Below are positions 24,830 through 35,827 of a DNA stretch of 64,000 nt, piece after piece. A model generated the notes under the pieces. That model had not been told where the DNA came from. It did not search any database and worked only from the letters and a program-made list of their open reading frames with translations. The position numbers were made by a program, and so were the translations under genes. How positions within the stretch are numbered: the stretch's first letter is position 1; the number at the start of each line of letters is the position of its first letter. The stretch comes from Apiospora phragmitis (lineage: Eukaryota; Ascomycota; Sordariomycetes; Amphisphaeriales; Apiosporaceae): NCBI GenBank assembly GCA_038363925.1, contig JAQQWL010000006.1, positions 5,312,501 to 5,376,500 of the forward strand. Reading direction: 5' to 3'.

Positions 24830-25860
24830 ATGTCGTCGGGCATCCTCCCCAACAGCAACGCCGGCCACAAGCGGCTGCCCGAGCGGCCGGCCCAGAGTCC
24901 CTGGAAGCAGCACTTCGTCGCCACCCTCGGCGAGTTCGTCGGCACCTTCCAGTTCCTCTTCTTCGGCAACACCATCCACCTCATGGTCATCAACCTGGCC
25001 GCGCAGGCCCCCGGGTCGACCTCGAAGCTGCTGCAGGTCGTCTACATCGGCTACGGCTACGGCTTCTCGCTCCTGGTCAACGTCTGGGCCTTCTACCGCA
25101 TCAGTGGCGGCTTGTTCAATCCGGCGGTACGTTTTGTTATGTCCCTGAGCCCCTATTCCCCCTTCTATGCGTCCTCGATCACCCATCCCCATTTTCCCCG
25201 ATACTCTTACGTCCCTTTGACGAAACTTTCAAGTCATATCATGTTATGAGCTTGGTATTTGTTGCTGACGCTTTGCCATAAACACAGATCACGCTCGGAC
25301 TGTGCCTAGCCGGCAAGCTCCCCTGGCTCCGCCTCGTCTTCTACGCCCCCACCCAACTCATAGCCGGCGTCCTGGCCGGCGCCCTGTGCCAGGCCATGTT
25401 CCCCGGCGACTTCTGGGGACCATCACCACGGTGGCGCCGGGCGTTAGCGTCGTCCAGGGCCTCTTCGGCGAGATGTTCCTCACGGCCTTCCTCATGTTCA
25501 CCATCCTGATGCTGGCGGGCGAGAAGTCCCGCACCAGCTTCGTCGCGCCCGTCGGGATCGGGCTGGCGTTGTTTGTGGCCCAGCTGGCAGGTGAGTTTGA
25601 TGAAGAAGAAGAAGTTTACGTTTTGAATGACGGCTAACACGCTGTGTAACAATGTAGGCGTCTTCTTCACTGGCGGTTCACTCAACCCCGCCCGCAGTCT
25701 CGGGAGTTCGGCCGCTGCCGCTGATTTCCCGTCGTACCATTGGATCTACTGGCTTGGCCCTGGTATGGGTGCCATCTTGGCGGCCGCCTTCTTCCGACTT
25801 CTGAAGGGGCTCAACTACGAGGAGGCCAATCCCGGCCAGGATGCGAAATGCGAAGTATAG
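24830..25860 (+). CDS. Aquaporin/MIP family channel, one-base frameshift in exon 2
   Basis: Major intrinsic protein that would carry water or small solutes across a membrane. Exons 24830–25126, 25288–25590 and 25658–25860; introns 161 and 67 nt with GTACGT/ACACAG and GTGAGT/TGTAG. The first NPA box is GGLFNPA, split from ITLGL by intron 1. The second is TGGSLNPARS in exon 3. Membrane segments include GEFVGTFQFLFFG and LFGEMFLTAFLMFTILML. Exon 2 changes frame at about 25411–25420 (TTCTGGGGACC): upstream it reads QAMFPGDF, downstream TITTVAPGVSVVQGLFGEMF, so one base appears missing in a G run. No intron can explain a shift over about 8 bp. Either a pseudogene or a homopolymer error. Family assignment is firm. 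Confidence 0.85.
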
Positions 25861-26221
25861 GCAGATTTGGCGTCGGTCGACCAACAGGTCGCTATTTCGC
25901 TTATTTCCTTTCTTTCATTATTTGGGTGCTGCTTGACTTGACCGGAAGTCATCTTCATGCAGCCTGAAGCGTGTTATGCGGCGCGGTTACTTGAGTTTGG
26001 GGAATTGCTCAGAGCCTTTACAAAAGCCACACTGTCTTTTTCGCTCCGACTATCGATATCATTTGTATTGAGACTTTGGAAGGGGTGGGAGGGTATTTTG
26101 AATATCGTTTTATATCGAATGGAATACTTGGTATACAATATCTACAGGGAAAAGTCAATCGATCCAATGAAAGCATGCTATTCAAATTCTTTTTTGCTTA
26201 TGATAATACCATATAACCTAA
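25861..26221. other. Convergent 3' intergenic region
   Basis: Lies between the aquaporin stop and the stop of the minus-strand 7TM gene. It is AT-richer than its surroundings and probably contains both 3' untranslated regions. No further gene seen. Confidence 0.5.
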
Positions 26222-27672
26222 TCACTTATGATCGTAATGATTGCTGTCGTGCGGCGGAACAGGGTGCATCTCCACAGCGTAGGACTGGTTGACATGGATG
26301 TTCTTGTCATTAGGCATGAGCATTCGCTTATCGGAGCCATCATCGCCGAGGCGCTCCCAGGCGCCGCCCCCATCGACATGGGCCTCGCTCTGTCCGAGAT
26401 CGGTCGGGTTGACGAAGCGGTTCCGGGAGCGGGACGACTTGGTCCGGCTGCCCGCCTTGCCGCCGGTGCCTCCAATGGTGACGATCCCCGTGTTGCCCAG
26501 GTGGTGGTCGTCGTCGGACGGTCCACCGCTGTGTCCGTGGCCACCACTGCCGTCACCGCCGTCGTGCTGGCCCTGGAAGAAGATCAGGTACGCGCGCCGG
26601 ATCGATGGCAGCGACGACGCGAACAGCCCGATGCCCGTCTCGACGTTGGAGAAGAGCATCATGAAACCCTCGTAGTACATGAGGTTGTTGGTCGGGTCGG
26701 CGTAGTGGGACAAGAAAGGGGCGCGGGCAATGGTGGCGCCCGAGGCTCTGCAAGGAAGCACATCGCAACTTTGGTTAGCTACTTTACTTATATGCATGTA
26801 CACACACTCGCCCATGATTTTGGTTGGATAGAAGGACAGGAAAAGAAAGAAAGAGAAAACTTACATCGAGGCGATGGACACCAGAGCGAAAACTTCGAGC
26901 TTGGAGGTCTTGGCCATCTGGGTCTGCCACAGCATGATGCCCGGCAGCAGTGCGCAGCCCATATCGGTAAGCACGCTGGCGACGGTGACGGTCTGGCTGA
27001 TGGCGACCATAACATCCTGCCCGCCACAGGTGGCCTTGCCCTCGGCCACGAGCGAGGGCCGCCACGAGGCCTCGACGGGCCTGCACAACAACAAAACGCC
27101 GAGGAAGCTGACGCACCAGGCGGCCCACGACACGAAGATGAGGCCGTAGACGCAGCCGCGGAAGAGGGCCATGGACGGCGGCAGGATCCGCAGCAGCGTC
27201 GTGCAGACCGACGTCTTGAGCACGACCATGTCCGACAGGTACACCAGGATCCAGAACAGGTACCACTTGGACGCCTCGACCGTCAGCCGGGCGTTGAGGC
27301 CGGCATTGCGGGTGCCGACGCCGGCGTGGGCGCCGTGGAGGGTGAAGGCGGCTGTGACGATGAAGGTCATCTGTTGTTGGGGAGACAAAAAGGAGGTTTG
27401 GGCGTCAGCAAATTTGGGTTGGAAATAGGGCTTACGGTACGGTCTTTTGGAAGAGAAAGTCGAGAAAGACAGGTATTTCAGGGGTGTACTAGACTTACCA
27501 GAGTGAATACCACCATGGCATCGTCGAGCCCGAAACTCTTCAACCGAAGGCGAATCCACGTGCGAATCCCGACGGCGACGACTCCCAGCGCCATGAAGAG
27601 GAACGTCAATGTGGTCACGACCAGCGGAAGACCGACCAAGGGCACCATGCGAGCATCTTCGGGAGCGGCCAT
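26222..27672 (-). CDS. Pth11-like / fungal rhodopsin-domain seven-membrane-segment protein
   Basis: Three exons on the minus strand: 27672–27499, 27370–26865 and 26747–26222, introns 128 and 117 nt with GTAAGT donors. The spliced product is 401 residues. The N-terminal half has seven hydrophobic segments, starting with VVTTLTFLFMALGVVAVGI, and family landmarks: R-W-R near residue 36–42, GLDDAM at 48–53, a GVGTRN loop, and the WC---L-LLLCRPV region. The C-terminal 110 residues are hydrophilic, Gly/His/Asp-rich and likely cytoplasmic. The fungal rhodopsin-like family includes the Magnaporthe Pth11 surface receptor; no CFEM domain is present. Ligand unknown. The start was chosen at MAAPEDA because the frame and hydrophobic onset agree. 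Confidence 0.85.
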
Positions 27673-28992
27673 GGTCTGTTTGGTCGGAGATACCGATTCG
27701 GAGAGCTCCCGGGTTTGGCGGTATGAAAGCAAATACGGTCGCGTATTAGGTGATATTCATACGCCGACGTACACAGGAGGGTTTTCTTTTCACGTAATTG
27801 GTATTCGGCTCGTCTGGCAACAGCATTCGATAAATCCCCCTCTCAAGCGGGAAGGCTGCTAATTTCTTAGGTAGGTGGAAGATGCCATGCAGTTGTTATA
27901 TAATCTGGCACTTTTTGTCGGGTTCCCGGTCTGGCGATCGTTGCCAAATCTCAATGCAGGTTTCAAAACTCAAATAGAAGCAAAGAGTCATCATGGCGCT
28001 ATCAATGCGACATGATCGTGCATGGAAGTCAATCCTTCTCTGCCCATTGCCTTCTTTTCAGTTGCAGCCCAAGTGGCCGACGATGACTGGCATGCCGCAT
28101 ATGGGATTGGCTACGGGGTAAAGGAGAGGGATCTTTTGCGGCACAGTTAGGAGAGGCGGGTTATGGCGGTTCAAGGTGTTACACACTAAAATACCGCGAC
28201 CCTAGTCGTTGGAGGAAGACCGCGCGAGTCAATGCCTGGCCACTGCGACGAGGAGTTGCCATTGGATTGGCAATTCGGGACGGATGCATATATTGGGTCC
28301 GGGGAAGTGATGACATCCCAACGTCTCTCTCCCTCTTCTTTTGAAAGTCTCTGTCGACATGCGCTGCCATCACACCCATCATGCTGAAAACGCACTGAAA
28401 CCAAATTGTTTGAGGCACGGTCCGAAAAGCGGGCCACTACCAGAATGCGGCGCCGAATGGGATTGAAAGGTAATTAGCGGTCAGCTGATCATAAAGCGGT
28501 CCGTCGTACGACGTTGGTTGGCGGCCCTCCGGGATCTCTGCACCAATGGCCAGGCTCCGTGAAAAGCAAAGGGGGAAATTCCCCGCTGATCCTCGTACGC
28601 AATCTATAGGGCCGGAACCTTGCCGTGGTATAGGGCAATGGAAGTTGGCTCGCGGAGCTACTCACCGGCCCTGCTTGCTCCACCCTTAAGATGCAAAGGT
28701 GGGTATCGCAAACCATGAGAAGATTTGGGTGACAACGATGAAATTTACCACGTGTAGTAACTCAGAACTTCGAACTGATCCCCATACCGGGGCAGTTTCC
28801 TATTCAGCGAGCTGTGCCACATGGCCGGGCATTTCGCTCATGCACAGGTGGACTTCTTCCGCATCCCCCTTCTCGCTAATCTCCTTACCGCACGCCCTGG
28901 ATGATATGTGACAGATATATAAACTATACTTCTGTTGGAATTCGATGCGAGGAGCCACAGCTCATGCAACAACCCCCACGCAAACCGCAACC
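27673..28992. other. Divergent intergenic region
   Basis: Separates the 7TM gene (minus) and the acyltransferase gene (plus), and should hold both promoters. Short frames here have no recognisable domain. A TATA-like box is listed separately. Confidence 0.5.
28916..28923 (+). promoter_or_regulatory. TATA-like box of the BAHD gene
   Basis: TATATAAA lies 70 bp upstream of the chosen ATG at 28993, a usual distance for a fungal TATA element with a short leader. Confidence 0.45.
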
Positions 28993-30486
28993 ATGGCGAA
29001 CTCAATTCCCTCGCGTGTTGTGCACGTCAAGCCGCAGCAGGTGACGACCAGCAACCGCGGCAAGATGCAGGACAATGGCGACGAGATCTTCCAGGTGTCC
29101 GACACGGGCCACCAGATCATCAGCATGTGGGTGAAGCTCGTCGACATCTTCGAGCTGCCCGAGGGGACCGACCCGGACCAGATCGTCGCGAACCTGGCCA
29201 AGGGCCTCGAGAAGGCGCTAGGCGACCACCCCGAGCTGACGGGCACCATGCACTTTGACAACGCGGCCAAGCGCATCGTCATCAAGCGGGCCGAGGGCGC
29301 GTCGGTGGCGCTGCACGTCAAGGACGCCAGGAACGCCGAGGACCAGATCCCATCCTACGCGTGGTATCACGAGCAGGACTACCCGGTGCACCGCCTCGAG
29401 ATCGCGCAGCTGATCCCGGACGAGGCCGCCGGCCACCCCATGCACGTGGCCCAGGACCTGGAGATACCAGGCCCGGTGGTGGCGGCCTTCCAGGCCACCT
29501 TCATCAAGGGCGGCGTCATCATCGCGAGCGCCATCAGCCACCAGGTCTGCGACGGGCTCGGCTGGGACGCCTTCAACACGACGTGGGCCGCGTACGCCAA
29601 GGCCGCCACGATGGGCCGGCCGGCCGCCCTGGACCCCCACATCCCGCCACACGACTACTTCATGACCAAGACGACGCCGACGCCCGCGAAGTGGGAGGCG
29701 CTCCGCGGCAAGTACCCGACTATGAAGTACAACACGGCGCCGCCGCCGCCAACCGACCTTGTGATGCCCGAGGTCAAGACGCGCGTGTTCCACTTCCCGC
29801 GTAGCAAGCTGGCGAAGCTCAAGGCCGAGTGCAACAAGGGCCTGCCGGCGGGGGCCTACGTCTCGAGCTACGACGCCGTGGCAGCGCTGTGGTGGCGCGC
29901 CATGCTGCGGAGCAAGCGGCCGCTGCTGAACTTCGGCGACGACGACGACTCTAAGTGCGTGCACGCCGTCAACCTGCGCGAGCGGGCCGACCCACCCGTG
30001 CCATCGCGCTTCATCGGCACGAGCGTGGCGCTGCCGTGGTCGGAAACCGTCAAGATCAAGCAGGCGCTGGGCCCCAAGGAGGAGGCCCTGCCGCTGCTGG
30101 CGCGGACGGTGCGGGGCAACACGACGTGCGTGACGCCCGGCTACATCGAGGGCCAGATGCAGTGGGCGCGCGGCGGGCCGGACCTGCGGTACAACGAGCT
30201 GGACATGCCGTGGATCCTGGGCCGCGACTGCATGGGGTTCGGCTGGCACGACATGACGCCCTACCGCACGCACGACTACGGGTTCGGTGCGCCGACGGGC
30301 TTTCGCTGGCCGCAGATGGGCTTCGAGAGCTTCTTTTTTATGTTGCCGAGCCGGGCGGGGGTCAAGGGGAAGGGGCCCGATGAGGGGATCGAGGTCACGT
30401 TTGGGATCGAGAAGAGCTGCTTTCCGCGGCTGGAGCGGGATGAGGAGTTGCTGGCTTATTGCGAGCAGAGGGGGTTGGGGTCGTGA
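28993..30486 (+). CDS. BAHD-family acyltransferase
   Basis: Single-exon, 497 residues; start MANSIPSR chosen because its ATG sits in ACCATGG and the upstream 16 codons look like leader. BAHD enzymes move an acyl group from acyl-CoA to an alcohol or amine. The catalytic HxxxD is HQVCD at residues 183–187 (ISHQVCDGLGWD). The structural DFGWG motif appears as DYGFG at about 428–432. A typical two-lobed BAHD length is present, with no membrane segment or signal peptide. Codon use is very GC3-rich and the frame is clean. In fungi the family includes trichothecene O-acetyltransferases and other secondary-metabolite acyltransferases; the substrate cannot be read from sequence. No synthase or P450 lies beside it. 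Confidence 0.88.
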   Translation: MANSIPSRVVHVKPQQVTTSNRGKMQDNGDEIFQVSDTGHQIISMWVKLVDIFELPEGTDPDQIVANLAKGLEKALGDHPELTGTMHFDNAAKRIVIKRAEGASVALHVKDARNAEDQIPSYAWYHEQDYPVHRLEIAQLIPDEAAGHPMHVAQDLEIPGPVVAAFQATFIKGGVIIASAISHQVCDGLGWDAFNTTWAAYAKAATMGRPAALDPHIPPHDYFMTKTTPTPAKWEALRGKYPTMKYNTAPPPPTDLVMPEVKTRVFHFPRSKLAKLKAECNKGLPAGAYVSSYDAVAALWWRAMLRSKRPLLNFGDDDDSKCVHAVNLRERADPPVPSRFIGTSVALPWSETVKIKQALGPKEEALPLLARTVRGNTTCVTPGYIEGQMQWARGGPDLRYNELDMPWILGRDCMGFGWHDMTPYRTHDYGFGAPTGFRWPQMGFESFFFMLPSRAGVKGKGPDEGIEVTFGIEKSCFPRLERDEELLAYCEQRGLGS

Positions 30487-31032
30487 TAGCGTCTTCAGCA
30501 TTAAACTTGATGTATTAATTTGGATACTAGTCTACTCCCAAGTATGAGCCAACTACGGACGATTGGCAAAACATCTCCAACTTTTCTCTCCCCTTTTTGG
30601 GCGAGGGTTATTCTTATTCATCTTTTTAGCCACATTCGCAAAAGGTGGGAATCCGCGCCTGCCTACAACTTTTGCCCGAGGAACATTTTTCTGCTTGGGT
30701 TATCAAAGTGGGAAGGAGCTTTCTCTTTCCCTCTTCATACCTGCCTTACCCAGAATTCCCCTAATCCACTGCAAGAAAAGTCGCTTCGATTCCAAGTCGG
30801 CAGTTCCCTTCAATTCTAGCTGTTCGTTCCATCAACACACAACATTTCATCCGGGAGGACATCCCTCAACCCGTTCTCGAGTCAAGCAGCCATCCAGTCG
30901 ATACTACTTGATGATCTCGCAGCCGATGATCCAAATTGACACCTGAGAATTTGGTACGTTGGATGCTTCAATAAATGAGCACGTTGACTGACCATTATTT
31001 GATAATACAGTGCAAAACACGATCAATGAACC
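30487..31032. other. Intergenic / promoter of the exonuclease-like gene
   Basis: Contains short overlapping frames only. The stretch at about 30950–31015 (TTTGGTACGTTG … ATTTGATAATACAG) looks like an intron in the 5' leader, just upstream of ATG 31033. Confidence 0.35.
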
Positions 31033-32115
31033 ATGGCAGGCTTTCATCCACCAAACCTCGCGGGCCTTGATTATCAGCCACCAAACATGGCGCACATTAA
31101 TGAATTTCTCAAAAAATATCAAGAATCACGATCTCTAAGCCGCCCGAAGCCGTGTGTCCCCAAGAAGTCTTCCTCGTCCCATGACTCGTCTGGTCGAATG
31201 AAAGTCGAACCGAAAGAAGACAAAGCTGGAGAGATGCAGTCCAGACGCCGACTCGGACCAAAGCAGCAAGCGGATGGAAGTTGAAGTCGCGTCAGCATCC
31301 ATAGTCGATCAAGCTTCTACCTCCAAATCTAGTGGTCCCTCATCAACATCCTTCGCGTACAATGAAAACAGTATGCCTTGTTTCAACCCTGGGAACACAA
31401 CTACTTGGATGCACTTCTATTCACCCAGAAGCAATCGATTCCCCGACTACAAGATGCGGGCTACTTCACATTTGATGACCCGAACCCTGGCGTCTTGCGC
31501 AACCCCGACTTAGAGAAAGAAGAAGACTTTACTGCTATGCCTGCCTACGACCCCTCTCAGGGAAAGCTCCGTCACATATTGATCAAATACTCGTGGGTGG
31601 AATGTGAAGGGCATACGCGAGAAATCTCTCACATCACCGTCCTGAACCTGGCCGACGGAAAAGAAATGATCAACTCTTACGTTTGGCCTAAAGACTTAGT
31701 TGCTCGCTGGGACAAGCATAGTAATGATCAAATAATCAAAGAGGAAGTTTTGGTTGAAGCCAGCTTGACGGGTGGCCTGTTGCTTGGACGGGAGGCCACG
31801 AGAAAGAAGTTGACCCAGGTTGTTGACGCAGAGACCATTTTCGTCGGCTGCAATCTGGCCTTGTCATTGAAAGCTCTGCGTATATCGCACAAGCATATCT
31901 TTGACTACAGCATTGCCCAGAAAGATTCCGCGACGAGTACTGATGCCATGGAGAAGACACCATGGTGGCAGTACCCTCTGCCGAAGTCCATTGAGAAGGT
32001 TGAACCAGATGCTGACGGACGACTTGGCTACTATGAAGAAGCATTTAGATCAAGAGATATTGCCATCCGCTGTGTGAAGCAGCCTTGGGCCGTACGCCGA
32101 CCCCGTGAGGATTAG
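31033..32115 (+). CDS. DEDD-exonuclease-like (REX family) protein with degenerate active site
   Basis: The C-terminal 250 codons (31372–32115) look like the RNase T/DEDDh fold of REX RNA exonucleases: ISHITVLNLADGKEMINSYV, then VVDAETIFVGCNLALSLKAL, then RISHKHIFDYSIAQKD. Homologous exonucleases normally have DCE at the first motif, GH--ENDL at the second and DT at the third. Here these read VECE (about 31597), GCNLALSL and FDY, so two metal-binding Asp residues appear replaced, predicting loss of nuclease activity. The 5' part is unresolved: ATG 31033 opens 83 codons (AGFHPPNLAGLDYQPPNMAH…) in the same frame, but TGA at 31282 must be bypassed. A clean acceptor (AAAACAG) precedes 31372; the matching donor is not evident. 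Possibly frameshifted. Confidence 0.6.
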
Positions 32116-32630
32116 GCAAATGGGTCAGTGTAGATCTGACCTCGTTCCAAAAAACCCCATGCAGACATCGCTTTTCAGGATCTTGAGTGGCAACATCGTG
32201 TGGCATGAACAAGAAGTTCATCAAAGAATAGAGTGACATAGCTAGATACTTGCAATTTAAGTTTTGCCTCATGTTTCAACATGATCCTGTTCTCGTTGTG
32301 TGACTAGACCCGATTTCACTGTAAGCCTGCCTCAGCTATTTTGGGACCCTTGTCACCTTAGATTTGCATCACAGAAGAGATGGGCTAAAAGACAAATCGG
32401 TGAGATGGAAAAACCACTTGGCAAGCCCGGGCACCATGTAAAGTGAATCGCCAGAGCCAAAAGAAAAACGGCTTGACAAGACATTTGACTGAACACGTCA
32501 CCCAATACACCACAGCCAAGTATAGGACAGAATAGGTAGACCATAGAGGAGACGACCATAGAGGAGACAAGACAAACTCTGCCGACATCCAGTTTTTCAC
32601 CCTATCATTTTCGGAAAAGGACAAAAATGA

Positions 32631-33092
32631 TCAAGAAAACAAAACATACAACACCGAGGATTCCCAGGTCGTCACCGACCCTAGTACTAATTCGGCTCTC
32701 TGCTGCTTATATATGGGAGAGCGGACGGGATCCCTAGTATTCAGCAGGATATGGTCGTATGTGACAGAAAAGTGCGCTGCCGCGAATAATATCGGGAAGA
32801 GTGCCACGTGCTTGTCCACCGGCTTGAAGGTAATTAGATCACAAGCTATCTCTCCACCACACCCAGCTCTTTCGAGATCCTTCATCTTGAAGAAGACTAG
32901 GACTTCACATGAACATTTGACTGGATTGTATGTTTGTTTTATACCAGCTATGTTCAATATGTGTGAGACCATTACAGCTATATATTGCTTGGGAAATATA
33001 CTGATACTTCTGGGCCAACTCATCACGGAATTCTTGTCGATCTTCTTAGGTATAATCCTGTCTAGTGCTGAGTTTCTAGTCACAAGATACAT
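32631..33092 (-). CDS. Doubtful ORF containing dispersed-repeat peptide
   Basis: A 153-codon frame whose N-terminus reads YLVTRNSALDRIIPKKIDKN followed by SVMSWPRSISIFPKQY. The same peptide pattern, KIDKN-VMSWP--I, recurs on the + strand at about 42166–42215. The nucleotide differences are often at third positions (ATC/ATT, GAC/GAT, AAT/AAC), as for a coding family. The remainder has no recognised domain. It may be a fragment of a mobile or multicopy gene family rather than a working gene. Confidence 0.3.
   Translation of the reverse strand: MYLVTRNSALDRIIPKKIDKNSVMSWPRSISIFPKQYIAVMVSHILNIAGIKQTYNPVKCSCEVLVFFKMKDLERAGCGGEIACDLITFKPVDKHVALFPILFAAAHFSVTYDHILLNTRDPVRSPIYKQQRAELVLGSVTTWESSVLYVLFS
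32985..33085 (-). repeat. Dispersed repeat, copy 1
   Basis: The minus strand of this stretch aligns with 42140–42236 (+), sharing blocks such as GTGATGAGTTGGCCC. Overall identity is roughly three quarters by eye. Terminal structures were not identified. Confidence 0.5.
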
Positions 33093-33434
33093 TTCTACAC
33101 TATCTCAGAAAGTGTATCTCGAGATAATAGGCGGGCACTTACATTACTTATCGGCGCACTTAAATCGACTAAGAGAGACTGTGATCTCTAGTAGAGATTT
33201 GCCACATTATACATAGACGATCATGTGTAGTAGAGGGTTCAAAATAACATTGCGTAGGTACTTTGGTTTAAATATCCAAAATAATACGAAATTTCCGAAT
33301 ATGAAAACTTTGGTTTAGGAAGGGATACTGCAACATAATCCATGCATAATTAACATCTCCCGTGGCAGTCACAATGAGTACCTATGATGACAACACCTAT
33401 CCACGATGTGAAGCAAATCAGTTCCAGTAAGTAA

Positions 33435-34492
33435 CTACCCTTCTTTCTTTCCTTCTTGTTCCGCCGCTACCCGCCGCTTCTCCGCCACTTTCGCGACATC
33501 CTCCGGCCCCAGGATGCTCAACCAAGCACAGTCGTACTTGAAAGCGGCGTAATCGCAATGTGTACACGGATGCGAGAGGAACCCCGCCAGCCGCATCCTC
33601 TCGAAGCACCAGAAGTCGAACCCGAGCCGCCGGTACGGCCCGTAGTCGCCGAGCGCTACGAGCGCGTCCGAACTGCTGAGGTAGACCCCTCTCGCCCGGC
33701 CGATGGCCCCGTCGTCGCCCGCCGGCGGGGCCGGGCCCTCGCGCTGCCGGGCCTGCAGCCGCGCCCAGGGGATGCGCACGGCCCCGGGCCATGACTGCCC
33801 GTGCGCCTCTTGCAGGTAGTCCAGCACTGGCGACAGGTTGTCGCGGTAGTGCCACGGCGAGCCTTTCCGATCGTCCGAGCAGAGGGCCTCGGCGTCCTCG
33901 GCGGCCCAGCCGTTTAGCCGGGCATGGGCGGCGGCGGTCTTGGCATCGTCGTAGAGCTGGAGCAGCCAGAGCTCGTAACTTACGGAGTTCTCCTCTTTAC
34001 GTGTCGGCGGGCCGAGATCGGGTCTGGGTCGAAGCCGTGCCGCCTGGCGCCCGGGGGAGGCTCCGGCTTGTCGCGATACATCGGATGGTCCTGGGACTGC
34101 TGGCTGCCCCAGCCGATGTAAAAGAGTTGCCATACGATCGAATGAAGGTCGGCTAGGCTCTTGGCGGGCAGCCGGGACGAGCGCAGCAAGATGATGAACA
34201 AGATGAAGCACCGGATAAGCGGGGTCGTGTCGCCGCACTTGCGCAAGCGGCGACATTTCCCCCATCCTTGGTATACGTAGCCGGACTCCAGAATCGTCTG
34301 CGTGATCTCGACAGCGTAGCGGTCGAAGATGCGATAGACGGTTGGGGAGGCATGGGGGACGCTGCCTAGGTCTGTCAGGTTCGTCAGACGCGGTAAAATC
34401 TGGATGAGTATCTCGGTTGGCAAACTCTCGAAAAGACAGCGACTCTGTCTCGTGGTGGCGGACATGATGGGGACTCGAGCGTTGTTCGACAT
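33435..34492 (-). CDS. F-box protein, apparent frameshift
   Basis: The N-terminal frame from ATG 34492 contains an F-box: LFESLPTEILIQILPRLTNL, then SVPHASPTVYRIF, the Skp1-binding motif of SCF ubiquitin-ligase adaptors and of many fungal proteins of unknown target. It runs to YIGWGSQQSQDHPMYRDKP and GARRHGFDPD near 34020. Homologous-looking sequence then continues in another frame (LGPPTRKEENSVSYELWLLQ, LYDDAKTAAAHARLNGW) to the stop at 33435. A GTAAAG…CTCCAG intron of 44 nt would rejoin the frames but is unusually short; a one-base deletion is the alternative. The C-terminus has HPCTHCDYAAFKYDC and a Lys/Glu-rich tail. Probable length about 350 residues. Confidence 0.65.
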
Positions 34493-35262
34493 GTTGTCAA
34501 CAGGAAGTTCCGTGTTGTCATTCAGCCGGCCGTTATCGTCCTCTTAAGTGTGTGTGGTTCGAGGAGTGGTGCCTTGGCAGGATGGAGTGGGTGATCAGAT
34601 GGGCCGAAGTGGAGAGGCCCATGCGCCTATGTTAGGTACTCAGGACACTTTCTTAGTCGCCGAACGTACAACATAGCGGCCGAGCCCAGAACCACTGGAG
34701 AATGGGGCGGTTGGGTGTGGAACTATAAGGTTGGCCGAATGAACAGCCCAGTCAGCTACGACCTCCAGCTTTTACACCATGAACAGGGCAGCTCTTTAAG
34801 AATAAAGAATTGAAATAGAATTTCATATATAGCCTTAAATTCGCATACTATTCCGTTATGCTGTATCCTTATTCAAGGCGTTATGTTGGGTCGTTCGTTC
34901 CATTGGCCTACAGTATAGCAAGTATTATATTGAGTCTATCTAGTGCGAGAGTGACCGGTTTATTCTGACAAAGGGCTGGTAGGTACATATGTAGCAACTG
35001 TGCCTACATTCGGCTGGTGTTGGCAAGACCGAAGGTCCCACTTCACCTGAACCTGACACCGCTCACCTTTTCCCCAGACCTTTTCCAACGACGCATGGCT
35101 CTGCGTCGTCACTCGATTTGAATTGGACTCGGCTCGCCTCCAGTTCGGGTTCGTTGGCTGAGGAGCTCCATGTTAAACCGATTCATGGTTAGCACGTCCC
35201 TGAAGGTGGACTGGTAGAGTCAGAATGGATATACATGCTGGGGATCTCGACCGGTCCTCTAC
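34493..35262. other. Intergenic, no gene seen
   Basis: Probable promoter of the F-box gene plus the 3' region of the next minus-strand gene. No open frame of note and no repeat recognised. Confidence 0.45.
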
Positions 35263-35827
35263 TTACTCGTGCAGCTTCTCGACACTTCCTGGCTGAGTAC
35301 CGTAATTCCTATAGTAGTCACGGGAGCGATCCATATCCTCGGCAGAGATGTGGGAGGCAGCATCCGTGAGAGTCTTGTCCCATGCCACATCGGTATACTT
35401 GTCGAGGACCTTGTCCCCGGCCGCGTTCTTGATCTCTACCTCCTCCTCGACCAAATGCGGCGCGATGGGCTTTAACTCGTCGGCTAGCGATCCTTCACTG
35501 TTAGAAAGGCCATGGTTTATTGGAAATGCTTGCAAAAGACATGGGGTACTTGTGCTCACGTTGTTGTAGGGTGCCGTCAGGCCCAGCTTCTCCCTTCAGT
35601 GCTGGCAGATGCCATCTCATCTTGTCCCTCTGACGGATCTGGTTGAAAATATGCAAAAGTGTGCTCTTCTTATCGACGCAGTCATTGACGAAATCCTGAA
35701 CGTCGCCATCAACCGCCGCCGCCGCTTGACGGCTTCTCTGCATCACATTTAGAGATATCTCCTGCAGTCTCGGGAACGGAATCTTGGTCGGATTGCTCTT
35801 CTGCATGTCCGTCCAAGTTTTATCCAT
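35263..35827 (-). CDS. Hypothetical protein, two exons
   Basis: ATG 35827 opens MDKTWTDMQKSNPTKIPFPR and continues to KMRWHLPALKGEAGPDGTLQ. A consensus GTGAGC donor follows (from 35559), with a CTAACAG acceptor at 35500–35498. The second exon reads SEGSLADELKPIAPHLVEEE, VEIKNAAGDKVLDKYTDVAW, then a C-terminus rich in Asp and Tyr, to the stop at 35263. The reading frames do not join with that donor (off by one); a weaker GTACCC donor at 35549 would join them. About 170 residues, soluble, helix-rich in the first exon. I recognise no family. Confidence 0.5.

Larger units (their letters stand above)
32116..33434. other. Intergenic with repeat-family ORF
   Basis: Between the exonuclease-like gene and the F-box gene, whose 3' ends converge. 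Apart from the repeat-related minus ORF (32631–33092) nothing is supported. Confidence 0.4.

Noticed and set aside
26228..27862. 544-codon + strand ORF
   Set aside because: It is the antisense of the 7TM gene and runs across its introns; composition is that of a GC-rich shadow frame.
29218..30501. 427-codon minus ORF
   Set aside because: Antisense shadow of the BAHD gene, rich in Arg/His/Ala as expected from high GC3 of the sense strand.
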